A DNA stretch of 58,701 nucleotides, taken from NCBI GenBank assembly GCA_022579005.1, contig MU401679.1, positions 1 through 58,701 of the forward strand. Reading direction: 5' to 3'. Below are positions 12,703 to 25,409 of the stretch, in pieces. The notes beneath the pieces are model-generated. The model saw only the letters and a program-made list of their open reading frames with translations. It had not been told where the DNA came from and ran no database searches. The position numbers and the translations under genes were made by a program. This stretch comes from Poronia punctata (lineage: Eukaryota; Ascomycota; Sordariomycetes; Xylariales; Xylariaceae). Each line of letters starts with the position of its first letter. Position 1 is the stretch's first letter.

Positions 12703-15070
12703 TGCGGTGGTTGGTTCCCGATCTTTAAACAGTCTTACCTACTGTACATTGCACGCATTTGGTTGAAGTAACATACGTATTATCTGTAATATCTAATTTA
12801 TATACACGTACGTCGGTTCATTACGCTTGGCTCCAATTCTAATAATAGAAACATCAACCCTGGCTTTCGGGACGACTGAACCCGACAAAAAAATGAAAAC
12901 GTCGGCATAATTCCGCACTACGTACGCGTAATACCTAAGTACCTACCCTATAAAAGCCGATCTACGGTTCGGTTCGGTTCGGGCATGTAGCTGGCCTAGT
13001 CTAATGCTTGTACGTACCATAAAGAAAAAAGGTTCCTTGTACAATACAAAAATTCCGGAAAAGCAAATCAATAACTAGAACTGCAAATACATTGAAGTTG
13101 ACTTACTAAAAGGTTTCTTTTCTTCTACCTATTTTGTGTCTGTTTAAATATTGGCCATGTCGGCGTTAGCCTCACACTATGCCACCATCCCGACAGCAAG
13201 CAACGGCAATGTGTTACAAAGAGAGGGGCTCGCAACATGGCTCGTTTTGGGAAAGTAGTACAAAAACATGGTGGATGTTTCTTCGAGTTAATATATTATG
13301 TACATATGTATATAATGGTCAATTTATATCAAGCGGAAGGGGCCGAACTGAATTGATCTGGTCCGGGGAAAAGGCATGTTGTGGTCATAGCTTCATGCAG
13401 CATGGCGTACGGCCACAGGAAGCGGACTTTAGCAGGGTTGTACGGGAATTGCATGCATATATCCCTAGTACCTACACGTACGTACAGTATGTAGTACTAC
13501 AGCAAGTTCACGGTAATTGTGTGTTGTGTGTCTTATCTCGGCGACGCTTGCCGGTATGAGACTTGTTGTTTTTGTTTTATCTATTATGTCTGTATGCATA
13601 CAATCCAACATGGATGTTTCATGGTCCTGACCATCTCGTTTGTCTTACACAGAACAACGTGACATCCCACTGTATCCTGTACGTACGACGGGCATGCCTT
13701 TGACCTCGTTGGTTCTCCATGACTGGCATACGGGCGCCTTGGTCGGCACGTGTTGGGTGGCAGAGATGAATGAACGTAATACATTCATATACCTGAGTAG
13801 ACTACTACGGTGGACTTTTGGCCCTTCGGCAGTATCAATGGGTAAAGGGCGGCCGTCTTTGCTTGACCCTGGCCAATTACGGCGTATGCGGGCATGCCTC
13901 CGTGCGGTAGGGCACAGCGGTAAGGGGACGTATCAAGCCACGCGGCGAGTGGGCTGGACTGGGAACTTCCCCTTTCTCCTCAGTAATACAGAATACCTAC
14001 CTACATAGTAGGTACGCCCGCACTGCCAATTTTGGACCATCGATAGATAAGATTGCAAGGGCAGACGCCAAACCAACAGATCCGTTGGAGCCAGGCTAAA
14101 AGCTAGACGGGCCAGAGCCTTATTATCGGCCGAAACCTCGTCCGTCATTCATGGTCCCCTTGCATTGTCTACCCAGGTCTGCTCAAGCCTTGGTGGTTTT
14201 GGGAAGGTAGAAGCCCCAGTCATCCTGATGTAAACTGACGGAATATTCGATTTGAGCTCATCATCTCGGTTGCGGCCGGTTGTTATGTCTCAGGACTGCT
14301 GACGGCCCAGAAAATGGCGGCGCAGAATTGTTTCATCGTTAAACAGCTTCATACAGGGAGCACAAGTACCTATTCGCTAAGGGGTATATAAGACATACCC
14401 GCCGATACATCGATCCTCGCCGGACCTGATGAAAAAGCCAAACGGGCAACCCTTGTCCCGCCACCGGTAACAAACTAATATTCGGGCTTACTAGTTAGCT
14501 GCAACTACTGTACTGGCACGATAGGATAATACCTGTATTATCTATCAGCTGGTCCAGACCCTCATTTTAATCAGTTGTGCATGGCAGTAGCGGGGCCGCT
14601 AGGGCATTTGTCGTGTGCCTCATCCGGGAGGGTTGACCGAGGTGAAGCTAATAATCGCGACAGCTTCAGGTCCGTCCACCTCGCTAATGCAAGAACCTCT
14701 CGACGGGCTGTTGTCCGCCGTCTCGCCCACCGAAAAAAAAGGCTTGACCCGGGCCATAAGCGGCTCAAGTACTGCATAATAGCTAGTCATTGATAAATAC
14801 GCGAAGTCACGCGCGGGGGGCCCATGTCATCTCGCTTCTTTGGTGGTGTCGAGACGCCTGGTGATATGGGCAAGTACGGGATTTGAAGGCTGATGGCAGC
14901 GAAGACGTGCGTGCGCGTGCTGGACTCGATGCATCTGCCAATCCTGACAGTCTGGGAGGCGTTCCTAGGACGAATAAGCGCACAGAGTCTGGGCGCTGGC
15001 TACGGCCAAGAGTTACAGACAGCCTGCGTCGAGGCACTCGCTTTCTAAAATCCTGCAGTGCCTTGTTTGG

Positions 15071-15111
15071 CCCCCCCCCCCCCCCCCCCCCCCGGCGGGG
15101 GGGGGGGGGGG
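15071..15111. repeat. C run followed by G run at the edge of the assembly gap
   Basis: Twenty-three C are followed by GGC and then 15 G, an almost perfect inverted homopolymer pair 31 bases before the run of N. It may be real but is also what an assembler produces at a difficult site. Confidence 0.8.
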
Positions 15112-15142
15112 TGAGGAGTAGTTTTGGTTTAATGGGAAGAGG

Positions 15143-15721
15143 NNNNNNNNNNNNNNNNNNNNNNNNNNNNNNNNNNNNNNNNNNNNNNNNNNNNNNNNNN
15201 NNNNNNNNNNNNNNNNNNNNNNNNNNNNNNNNNNNNNNNNNNNNNNNNNNNNNNNNNNNNNNNNNNNNNNNNNNNNNNNNNNNNNNNNNNNNNNNNNNNN
15301 NNNNNNNNNNNNNNNNNNNNNNNNNNNNNNNNNNNNNNNNNNNNNNNNNNNNNNNNNNNNNNNNNNNNNNNNNNNNNNNNNNNNNNNNNNNNNNNNNNNN
15401 NNNNNNNNNNNNNNNNNNNNNNNNNNNNNNNNNNNNNNNNNNNNNNNNNNNNNNNNNNNNNNNNNNNNNNNNNNNNNNNNNNNNNNNNNNNNNNNNNNNN
15501 NNNNNNNNNNNNNNNNNNNNNNNNNNNNNNNNNNNNNNNNNNNNNNNNNNNNNNNNNNNNNNNNNNNNNNNNNNNNNNNNNNNNNNNNNNNNNNNNNNNN
15601 NNNNNNNNNNNNNNNNNNNNNNNNNNNNNNNNNNNNNNNNNNNNNNNNNNNNNNNNNNNNNNNNNNNNNNNNNNNNNNNNNNNNNNNNNNNNNNNNNNNN
15701 NNNNNNNNNNNNNNNNNNNNN
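15143..15721. other. Assembly gap (579 N)
   Basis: Every base is N. Long apparent open frames spanning this position are produced by the N run and are not genes. The true length of the missing sequence is unknown. Confidence 0.99.
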
Positions 15722-18700
15722 GGCCGGGGTTGCGGGCCCCGCGCTCCGCAACCCCCCCAACCCCTACCCGCCCGGGGGCCCCGGGGGCGCCCCCCTTTTT
15801 GTTTGGGGGGGGGGGGGGGGGGGGGGGGGGGGCCTTGGAAGAGGGAGGAGCTGTGGCCTGTGGCCTGTGGAAACGGCAATATGAGCCGGCAGAAGCCTGG
15901 TCTGGAACGCCCACATGCACGATGAAATTGCGTCGGTAGTGCTTCCTGCCCCAGTGTCGAATCAGGCAGGATAGCGCTCGGAATAAGGGGACCAGCGCTG
16001 CTGCTTTCTTGCTGTAAACGACGGTCCTTTCTGATTATCCTTCCTTCTATCCTTCCCTCTCCATTTGATACCTAGACTAGTGCTCTTTCTTCCCCTTTCC
16101 CAGACTCGCTTGCAGTCTGGTCGGTGGGTTTAGGTTGCCTCTGATCATAAAACCTTGGGAGTAGGTAGAGCAGTGCGGGGCTTCGCTGGTCTACCTACTC
16201 TAGGTTAGGTCAGTCCCCTAGTAGGGCAAGCGCAATTGATTCAGATGATGCGTTGTGTTTCACGTGACTACACAAGTAGGTATTTGTGCTACCCACAAAT
16301 TCTCAGGTCACACAATTCCACTACCCAACTCTACACGCTAAGCCCAAACGGAGCAGGCTCGTATATCTTGAACCCCTTTCTGACATATAAACCTGGCCTG
16401 AGAAACAGCCCAAACATACGAGTACCGTCACCACAGTTTTGTCTCAATCAACCTAGCTGGCGGGGTTTCTTCCCCTAAAATCTAGAATAGAGCCTCTCCA
16501 GATGTTGTCTAGTGTGTAGAGCTGGTTAGTGAAACGTGTGAGCTGAGAATTTGAAAGTTGGGGGGATAGCATGTGCCCGCTCTTTGCAGGACTGAGGCGT
16601 TATGACGATGGGTTGTCTTATGCTAACATGATTACTGTGGCAGAGCTATGGTGTTTTTGGACTCGACTGCCGACAGAGCCTGGCACGAGATCCCTGCCAG
16701 ACACGAGGTAAGAATCCTTTGAGGGACGAAAAGAACAAGGGCAGGCTTGCCTCTTCATGTGGCACACGATAAGGATGATAGCCCTACCGAAATGTGGCGG
16801 ACCACCTAACCTCCATACAGAGCACAGAGAGAGATAGCTATCTAAGCGAGCGAGGAAGTCGAATTATTACGACCGCAAATGCTTCGAGTAATCGGCATAT
16901 ACGTGTAGAGGGGAAACTCGGCACTTAAAAAACGTCTAGATCTGGAAGCATGTTATTACTTGAAAAGTTTAGGTTTATTGTTAGGCCGGCTATCTAGTGC
17001 ACAGTAGCAATATGTAGGGACTTCCTGGTAGGTAGATCACCACTACATCCGCAAAGGATCAGCACGACATGCAGAGTATAACGCACAGTGCGTGGGTGTG
17101 TACGCGTCACCTTATATACTGTAAATTCTTGTACCCGTGGCATCGCAAAGTTCTCAGGCCCGGGCCGAAAAGATATGCGCATGTTGGGTTTGAGCTGCGA
17201 CCAACTGGATAATTCCCAAAGGGCATTCTTATTTCCGAAGCCCATTGGCCGTGAAGTTGATAAAGACGTGCCGTATTACTGACACGCTGTCATTTGTAGC
17301 ACCCTCCTGATGTAGGTAACCATCCCATGTATGCGCGGTTCTTCGTATACCAGTAAATGTATACCGACGTAGTATCCTGGGGACGGCAGAGAGGAAGGAG
17401 AGGTGCAGGATGATACTAATTATAAAAGCGTGAAACATCGTTCCTCGCATCATTTATGGTACTGTATACGAAATATAGAACGCACAGTAGAGACTGATTA
17501 GGGTGTAAGGATCACGATAAATCTCCCCACACGGGACACTCCGTGTTAGCGATCGTGCGCATTTCCTCTTCCTCTGCCTGGCGTTGTCGTCATCTATTAC
17601 CTAGCGTGTACAAAACAATAGAGCTGAGGAACTTGAATATTTCCTACAGTGGTTAGGCTTGACAGAGAAGCAAATGGTATAAAGGTACTACATAGGTAGG
17701 TGCAATGTATAGCCTACAAGGACCACAAACAAACATAGATACTTATCGGACAGGGTCTCTACCATCTGATCATGCCGGTAGCCGATAGATATGCCCTCGT
17801 ATATAAATGTCTTGACTTGGAAACCAACAGAAAGGCTAAGTCAGATGCTATGAGGTGATCAGGCGCCGTATCGTCTTTAGCGAGTGATTAGCAATTAGTA
17901 AAATATTAGAGGATGTAAAAGGGAGACCAAATCCCGCGGTCCGCGTCCTTTCCTTTGGTGTTGTTTTACCCGAACTGCTAGCACGGAACTACCTACCAGT
18001 AGGTAGCTCAAGAGGCCAAATTGGCTCTACGTGGATTCGTACATTTAACGTTAGGCTACTACCAGAGGTACTTCTGTTCGCTTTTGGTTTAGCTAAACGG
18101 TGGTGCGATGGTGAATTACCGTGTAGAAGGGCCCTGGTATTTGCCGACAGGAGTGGGTAGGATCGAGCCAGAGCCTCGTCCTCGTCTCTCATTGCTACGC
18201 ACTGTAGGTGCTACGGCGCAGGTTCGCGTATACTTTGGCCAGGCCTTGAATTTAGGCAAAAAGTGATGTACAATAGGTATCAGGTAATCGCGCAGAGGCT
18301 GGGGTAGAACCGGACGGACGAGGTGGTACACAGTACATGCATTTGCCAAGGATACTGGAAGCGTAGATGCTGCACGAGGTCGCAGGGTTTATGGTCAGCC
18401 TCGGAACAATTGCCGTATGTGGAAGTAAGCTAGATTGAACCGCTTGTTTACTGCTTACGGTTGCCCCCCTGCTTGGATGCACTAAAGAATATTTCTAGAA
18501 GCTCGAATGGAAGCTATCGTGTACCTACCCTTCGTTGCATGTGGAGTGGGAGTGGGGTTCCACCGCATCTGTGACAAGATCAATCAATCAACGGTCGGGA
18601 GTCAAGTAAGCCAACGGTACAAAGCGATATAGACGACTATACTTGCCAGACGTGCCAGGGTAAACTAGTAATTAATATCCTGTAATAATGAAAACGGGCA

Positions 18701-21645
18701 TCATCTCCGGCCGTCCAATTAGCAATGTCCCCTTCACGTGGTGAGCGATGACTGTTAACAGGTACTGCCCGTAATTGAGAATGCACGGGAATAAAGAGCA
18801 GTAGGTACTATCATCACCTCCCAGAGTGGTAATCATCGGAGACCTATCCAGCCGTGTCGAGCTTTGGGATCTCGAATGTATGTGCCGTGGGCGAGGAGCC
18901 AACGCGGCCAGAACAAAAGTACCGCATGGGGTGTGTGAACGCAAATGCTGATTAGCGCTCGGCAGAAGTCCCGGCTGCAGGAGCTGAAGGGGGACGGACG
19001 AGTGAGCATTCGGTCAAACCAACAATCGGCCTTGGGGGTCAGAGTCTTTTATTGACTACGACTACGTGTATTAACAGTCTAAGTTTCCCTCTACACCTTA
19101 ATTGGCTCTTGCACTGTGTTGTAACAGTTGTCTACGAGTACTAGGTAGGTAACAATAGACTGTTACCTACTGCCCTCTGACGTCGTTGCAAACTTGCAGC
19201 CGGAATTAGCAGGCAAGAAGGATGAAATCTGTTACACGCGCACTACCTACTACGAGTACGGAGTCAAAGACAAAAAGGCGACCGTTGTTTCTGCCTGTAC
19301 TAAGGTATGTAGAGAAGGTTTCTAAAGGCGGACCCCCTAGCACCACTTCTTGAGCATTTTGTGCATGTTTAATTTGCGCATACGTGGCCCGGATGCAAAA
19401 TAACGCGAAGTAACTCGACGCCGATATTGATACACCGCATTAATGACGTTCGACTGTATGTTGGTACGGACAAATAATTCCTCAAGGTAGCAGAGACCTA
19501 CTGTAACATCTATGCTGTTCTTTAAAGAAGTAAAGATACACATAATTCGATCTGCTTTAATCACTCGCATTGTCACCACTCCCACCCTGCAATACTTTCC
19601 TATTTCACTGTTGATTGACAGAATATACCGACGGAGTATAAGCAATACCACGTTAGCTTTCTGACGTCAGTTACCAAGTCACTCGTTGGATTTGCACTTG
19701 TTCACCTGAAAGATATCCTCGTACGCTTACAACAGAAGCATACAGTACCAGAAGAAACACCACGTTGAATCACACGTTACGCTTCTAAAAAGTTGAATGG
19801 GTTCCACTAGTATGCATCCCTATCTAGCTAGTCTGAACGAAAATAGGCTGCACGACACGGTGTAAAACCCGGAGAATTGCTTAGAAAGGACAAGCTCGTG
19901 TAACCTGCGATGGGATTTATGATTGCAGTACCGACCATCGCATTACCGAAATCAAGTAAAAACCTAACCTCGAGAGCAAAGCAGAGACCTGCACGTACAA
20001 AACGTAGCCTATTAGCACCGGCATCCTTCTCAATAGCATCAAATTCTAGAAAACAATCCATTTCTTGCGCCGAAATTAACTTGCGGCCGTTATCTTCTAG
20101 AAGCCGGGGAATGCCGCGTTGCCCGCTCCACCAGGTACATCAATCGCCAACTTACAAGTACCTCCCTTTCCCAACCCTCGCTTGGAAGTTGGCGTTGTAT
20201 CTTGTTGTCGTTAACCCCTATTTTGCCGACGAGAATGGGCGGAAAGCCGCCATACGATATTTACTTCTTGTCAAATTTCCGATCATACTTTATGGGGGCA
20301 ACCTAGGGATGTATCGATGGTAGCGCCTACAAGCTTACTGACTCGTAGTCGCGGCAATGTTACTGCAAGTGCTGGTACCGGTAACCTTCAATACATGTAC
20401 GCCTATTCGTTCTGCTTTCGGATATTCCAGAAAGGGCGAGGCAGCTGTGTGCTTGGGGCGAAAGCCACGCGAGCAGAAGGATACAAAATTAGTAGAGGTC
20501 GGCCATGATACCTACTTTGAACAACTGCTTAGTTTGGGATTGATGGAATGTACGCTCAATACCTACCGCCTTTACCAAAGGTCCTCCTGTAGAGCATGGG
20601 GTGGGTAAGTAGTTGGATGTGTTGCATGTTTCAAAAGATGTTCCGTCGATCCCTATCGTATAGCAGGAATTCGTACTGCACCTATCCCACGAGCATGTGC
20701 CTATCGGCCTCTGTTATTAGATTGTTACTGGTCGAACCTAGCATTAGATAGTCGGCACTTTGTCCGCTTCATCCTCCCTTCGGCAGACAGACACTAGGTA
20801 GTTGATCTACACGGAACCGCTATCTACCTACACGTGGAGGTTGTTCGACCTCAGCCCTCCAAGCCACAGAGGGCATGGGACCTATGAGAGCCAGCAAAGA
20901 GGCGCCCAGGCTCCTATAAAACTTCTGCAGCAAATATTGCAGAGGATCGGGCCCTAGTCTAGGCATTGTATGAGTGGACGCCAGGCTTCGACTGTCTCTC
21001 ACTTTACCAAGCCATTCCTTACTAGGCGACAATTAGCGAGCCCACCAATACAGCGAGCACCGTGATCTGTCTCGAGGGCCGAACCCACCTGTGATATGAC
21101 GTCCTTTTGTTCCTGTCAAGGCCTGTATGGTTCTGGACTTGTACTGCCCTGCATTTCCACATGTTTCTCAATAACCCCAGAGTCTCCTCAAGCCATCTGG
21201 CCATGGATCTCAAATGTCAAGAAAGGTAAGGAGCAGGTAATTACCTACCCTCCCTGCTGGTAACGGCGGAGTTAAGCAAAAGGTGGGCTTTGGACTCTCG
21301 CTTGCTTCATTCAATGTCACAAAGACCCAGACTGCATAACCCACCGACTCAGGTTGCGCTGCACAAAAGCACCAAACAGAACGTATGGGAAGACGCCTAG
21401 CCGGATGCGGATTGGTGGAAGTAAAGAGTTCCGACATTTTTGGCAGCCGTAGAGCCGCCGAGTCGAGACTTCCTAATAATTTCGCAGGAGCGCTGGAATC
21501 AGGATTATTGTAGGGTCAACCTGTCTAAGGCTGCAATATCGCAGTATCGCTGGTATCACAAGAGACCACCATCGGTACCATCTCACCCTCCTCGTGATGC
21601 ATTCCAGGAAATGGATGGAAGGGAACATAACTCCTCAATGCGTAC

Positions 21646-21930
21646 TTGGCCCCGAAGCCAAAGGTCCCATGCAGTCGCGTACCTACTGTACTTCTCGTAC
21701 ACAATTGTTTGCGGGCAAGAGTGCCGCTAGCAGGGATCTTTGCGAGTGCCGCAGACGTGCGTTGCCAACTGGTCGAGGGCGCTCTGGTGTGGTTTGTGCT
21801 GACTCCGCGTCTTGGCCGGGAGACTTTGAAGGCGATTACACCAGTGTATCCGGGGGACTGGTATTGCACTAAGCACGACGTGCCGGCGCATACGCATGCG
21901 CTTCTCATTAGCCGTCATACGTACATGTAA
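21646..21930 (+). pseudogene. Coding-looking scrap, possibly the end of a decayed gene
   Basis: An open frame of 94 codons on the plus strand with balanced amino-acid use (stretches such as LVEGALVWFVLTPRLGRETL and ITPVYPGDWYCTKHDVPAH) stands out from its surroundings. No family is recognised. There is no evident upstream exon with matching splice signals, so it is offered as a possible gene remnant or C-terminal exon. Chance remains a good alternative. Confidence 0.18.
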
Positions 21931-22326
21931 TACCTATGTACCTTTCCACCAGCTACGCGTATACAAGTGTGCAACGCAATACTTGCCTTTACAGGACACA
22001 TTATGATTTATCAGTACCAGGCCCTGGGTACTCCCTAGCCCGCACGCTCAGGTGGAACCCCACCTTTGATCCCTCAACCTGACGCTCCACGCCCATCACT
22101 TACCTAATAGGCTAGGAGGCTATCTCAGGTTGCACCGTTGTGCATATATATGTGCCGGTCCAACCGTCATCTGAAATCGAAGACCAAGACAGAACCTTAC
22201 CAAGAGCAACGTTATTAAGCGGCAGTTGTATAAGCCGCCAGTTCATGAGGTCGCATTGGTCGGCGAACCCAAACGACCGGTCCTTATATCGATAACTAAT
22301 TTTCTAGCCCTTCCGCGTCCTTTTTA

Positions 22327-22533
22327 GTGCATACCCTTTGTAGTCTAGCGCACGGAGATGAATGGATTGGGCAGAACGGCGTAGCTTCTGATTTGTCGGG
22401 CTGTCCCCGAAATTTGCCAACAGAGATCGTGACCATCTCGCTACGCTATCTCGCGCTGGTAGAACTGGGTCAATCTGCCCCGGCGGGTATTGCGCCATTC
22501 CCTCTACCGAACGCCAATGAGATGCGTAAGTAA
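22327..22533 (+). pseudogene. Short frame with an F-box-like stretch
   Basis: The frame contains CPRNLPTEIVTISLRYLAL, which resembles the start of fungal F-box motifs (LPxEI...L). It is followed by an exon-like end with a GTAAG signal at about 22528. No further exon with a continuing domain was found. A remnant of an F-box-type gene is one reading and a chance match another. Confidence 0.15.
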
Positions 22534-24771
22534 ACACGGCAGTCTTCCCAGAAGATCATGTGCAATTGAACCCTTCGCCGCAGGGTATCACCCCTCAGGC
22601 TCTACAGAGGCTAGGCGTTTATGATACTTGCAGAGAAACAGTTGCGCATCGAGCGGTGCATATCCCGCAGCGTCATCGAACTTTTATTGATATTCAGAGT
22701 TTAGATGTCGTATGTCCGTACTTATTTTCAGTTATCTTATTGAATCCCTGGGGATTTGGAGTACCACCAATTCTTATTAGTGCGTTTTTCCATCACGAAG
22801 TCCGCCTCTGACGTTGTCGCCGGCATTTGATTGAGTTGAACTAGTGTTCGTCGTTTGAACCCCTACGGTTTACCCCTCTGGATTTGCTTTAGATCAAATG
22901 TCGCCATCCCGAAGATTCCGTCTTTGGCGCCGGCGAACCACTGGGTACCGGTATCGTAACAACTTCGAATCAAGCTTATCTCCTTGAATTTATCTACCTC
23001 GTACGACTTTGTGTCGACTATCGGCGACAAGAACTAATAGCTCATGAGTAGTGTAGGCTTGAAGTTGGCGGATAATCAAGGACTAAAGAAAAGGGTCAAC
23101 CGAGACTAGTGTCTCCTTGCACGTTCTGGCCCACTCGAATCTCAACTGGATTCCCCACATCCCAAGAATAGGAAATGGACCTAGCCTCTTCTGACCTAAG
23201 ACGGGCTCAGGTAGGGATTCGTCAAAACATAATTATGATCTCCAATAAATAACCGCGTTCTCTTTCACTCACAACTCGGCCGAAAAGAACGCCCCCGCGC
23301 CCCCCTCCGGAAGAAAAAGAAGGGAAAACATGACGCAGATTGTTACTCAGAAACAATCACGTCGTCGGCTTCGCAAATTCGTTACCGTACGTAATCTGGT
23401 GTGACCTGTCTTGTCGCCTGTCTCACTGAGAAATAAGTAGCATAACATTTACCGCCGCCCGCCCGGGAATCTAGGGCCGTTAGGGTTGTCTCGCCTATGG
23501 GCATGGCATGTATGTAGTAAGAGGTAGGTACCGTATACCGTTGTCTAATGGGGTTCTAGATGCTTATTCCGCAAGAAGTTCCTAACTAGTAGTAAGAGCC
23601 AACACTCGCTTAAGATCTGTGGTGTAGGTACATAGGTGGAAGGTGATATTCATATGATGAATAGGTGTACTGCGCTTAGCCTGGGCTGACAGGCCTCAGT
23701 GCATTAGCGACCCCTTCCCCTCCGTTCACCAGCCTAATAGGTACTTACACTACAAGGTACGTTTAGCAAAGCGGATACCTTATATAAAGCAGCCTTCTAG
23801 GTATGTGGCGTTTCCTCAGTGCCTTATGCGGTATGGCTGCCTGCATGGCTCTCTTTGCCTGGATGGAATCTGAAAAGTGTGGCTAGATTCCGAGAAAAAA
23901 TAGATACACACCACAGGCACCTATCCGCGCTAGCTAAGCCGACCGGAGTGTACGTACTAGTACATCAAACTAAGCCCAATACCGTACAATTTCATGTACG
24001 TATGTATTTTATGCAGTAGCTATACCAAGAATTTTCCATCGCCGTATCCACTTCCATGCGACACGGAAAACTAGGCTATAGATAGACTAGTTAGTCAGTT
24101 CCGTATTTCGCCATCGCTAACCTCCGCTACCCACGAGCCACAACTAGGTAGCTAATCGCTATACGTGTAAGTGTAGCAGGTGCGGTGCAGACCACGTAGA
24201 CGCGTACTTTCGGCGATAATGGACATTATACGTACATCTTGTAGATCGCATTTCTTATATCCAGAGGATATGCAACCTGAAAGCTTATTATCGGGCAGAT
24301 CTATGTGTAGTGGGAGTAGACCTATCAGGAGACGGGCTTCTCTCAAGTCTCATCCACACTGGTAGCCCCGTAGCTCCTTGGCTCCACGGCTCCATGGTTT
24401 CCTTAGCCCGGTACTTAGATTATGGTACCTGGTCGTCAGCGGTCGTACCGTAGCTGAAGAAGCGACTACCTGGTATGCCGTTGTTGCCGCCTCGAATGCG
24501 CCCAGGCGAGTCTAGGTTGGATCGTGCAGGCCTACACGTACATTGTAGTACAGGACTCGGAATGAGCTAAACTAGTATGTACATAGTATAGACTAGGGCA
24601 ACGGTCGAGAAGCGACGAGCCTGTTGGTTGTTACGACTTACCACCCATCTTTTCCAACTCCCACTGCCCAAGGCTAGCCCACTCTTGTTATACCACGGAC
24701 CCTCTAGCGGTGCGTAACGATATCTTCATCAGGTAACGGATCGCTAATGTACTCCCCCATCCCCCCCGTTT

Positions 24772-24969
24772 ATGTCTACCCAAGTCAACCTCGAACCTCT
24801 CTTCACATTTCTCTCACACCTGACTTGTCAAACACTGTCGAACCACCGATCAACTCATTCTACCTTTACCTTTACAAACCAAAGTAGAAAACAATTCCGG
24901 AAAAGCAGTCAACAGTCCAATCCTGAGGCTCAACTGCTAGCGGGATCACTTTCGCCTGGCCGTTTTTAA
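24772..24969 (+). other. Possible upstream open frame in the leader of the zinc-cluster gene
   Basis: A 65-codon ATG frame lies in C/T-rich sequence 440 bases before the regulator's likely start codon. Its composition (Ser/Thr/Gln, no domain) suggests leader sequence, not a separate gene. If the transcript starts upstream of it, it would act as a translated upstream frame. The TATA-like site at 25293 would instead give a transcript lacking it. Confidence 0.25.
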
Positions 24970-25292
24970 AACCAAACAGGAATTACTGTGGGTTAACAGA
25001 GGTCGCCCTCAACATAGACTTCCGGCGACACACCTACGCCTCTGCAGATCTTGAATATCGTGGCTCTTGAGGCAGAAGAATAATTGTTTTCGGACAAGGA
25101 AGTGTATCAGGCGGTGATATTCTCGGGGTCGGCCAACACATACCCAGCCTAACCAGCCACCCGATAGGTGGAACTCAGTTCACGGCGCTGTCGACAACAG
25201 GACTTGCGGCCTAAGTGGTGGTGAGACTTACGGGCTGTGCCTTGCCTCTTACAGCCTTTACCCGACAATACAACTAACCTGCTCCCACTCGC

Positions 25293-25302
25293 TTATTTAA
25301 AA
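25293..25302 (+). promoter_or_regulatory. TATA-like element before the zinc-cluster gene
   Basis: TTATTTAAAA lies about 108-117 bases upstream of the preferred ATG (25410), in GC-balanced sequence where such a word stands out. Its position fits a core promoter with a short leader. Confidence 0.35.
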
Positions 25303-25409
25303 GCGGCGGGCACACGAAGTCTTCCGTCCAGGGGACTCTGTGCTTGCGCATTACTCGAAACCGATATTTTTATTGCCACAAGGCCATCGTGACGATTCAC
25401 TCCATCTCA

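Larger units (their letters stand above)
8675..15142. other. Gene-poor intergenic stretch rich in TAGGTA/TACCTA words
   Basis: No open frame here carries a recognisable domain. The longest (182 codons, 11817-12365, +) starts at a TTG, is hydrophobic without clear structure and looks like chance. The sequence is dotted with GTAGGTA/TACCTAC words in both orientations, for example near 9268-9302, 10799-10813 and 11301-11325. It also holds short repeats: a GGGGTAA array (9874-9906), a T run near 10577-10593, GA then TG dinucleotides (11126-11152), 16 G (11779-11794) and a TA repeat (12681-12702). The first part must hold the MAU2 3' end. Non-coding transcripts cannot be excluded. Confidence 0.5.
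15722..25409. other. Gene-poor stretch upstream of the zinc-cluster gene
   Basis: It begins with GC-rich, homopolymer-laden sequence (28 G at 15805-15832) and continues as ordinary mixed sequence with many TAGGTA/TACCTA words, for example near 17996-18005 and 19142-19150. No open frame exceeds about 140 codons and none has a recognisable domain. Two scraps look somewhat like coding sequence: 21646-21930 and 22327-22533 on the plus strand; each is listed separately. From about 24750 the DNA becomes C/T-rich in the way of fungal promoters and 5' leaders. The stretch probably holds the regulatory region and leader of the downstream regulator, and perhaps decayed genes. Confidence 0.45.

Noticed and set aside
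14807..15920. Long open frames of 260-330 codons around 15 kb on both strands
   Set aside because: They consist mostly of N and of homopolymer-coded Pro/Gly; the gap creates them.
19828..20323. Overlapping frames on both strands at 19.8-20.3 kb
   Set aside because: Both strands look equally protein-like over the same bases with no domain, splice context or start environment, so neither is supported.
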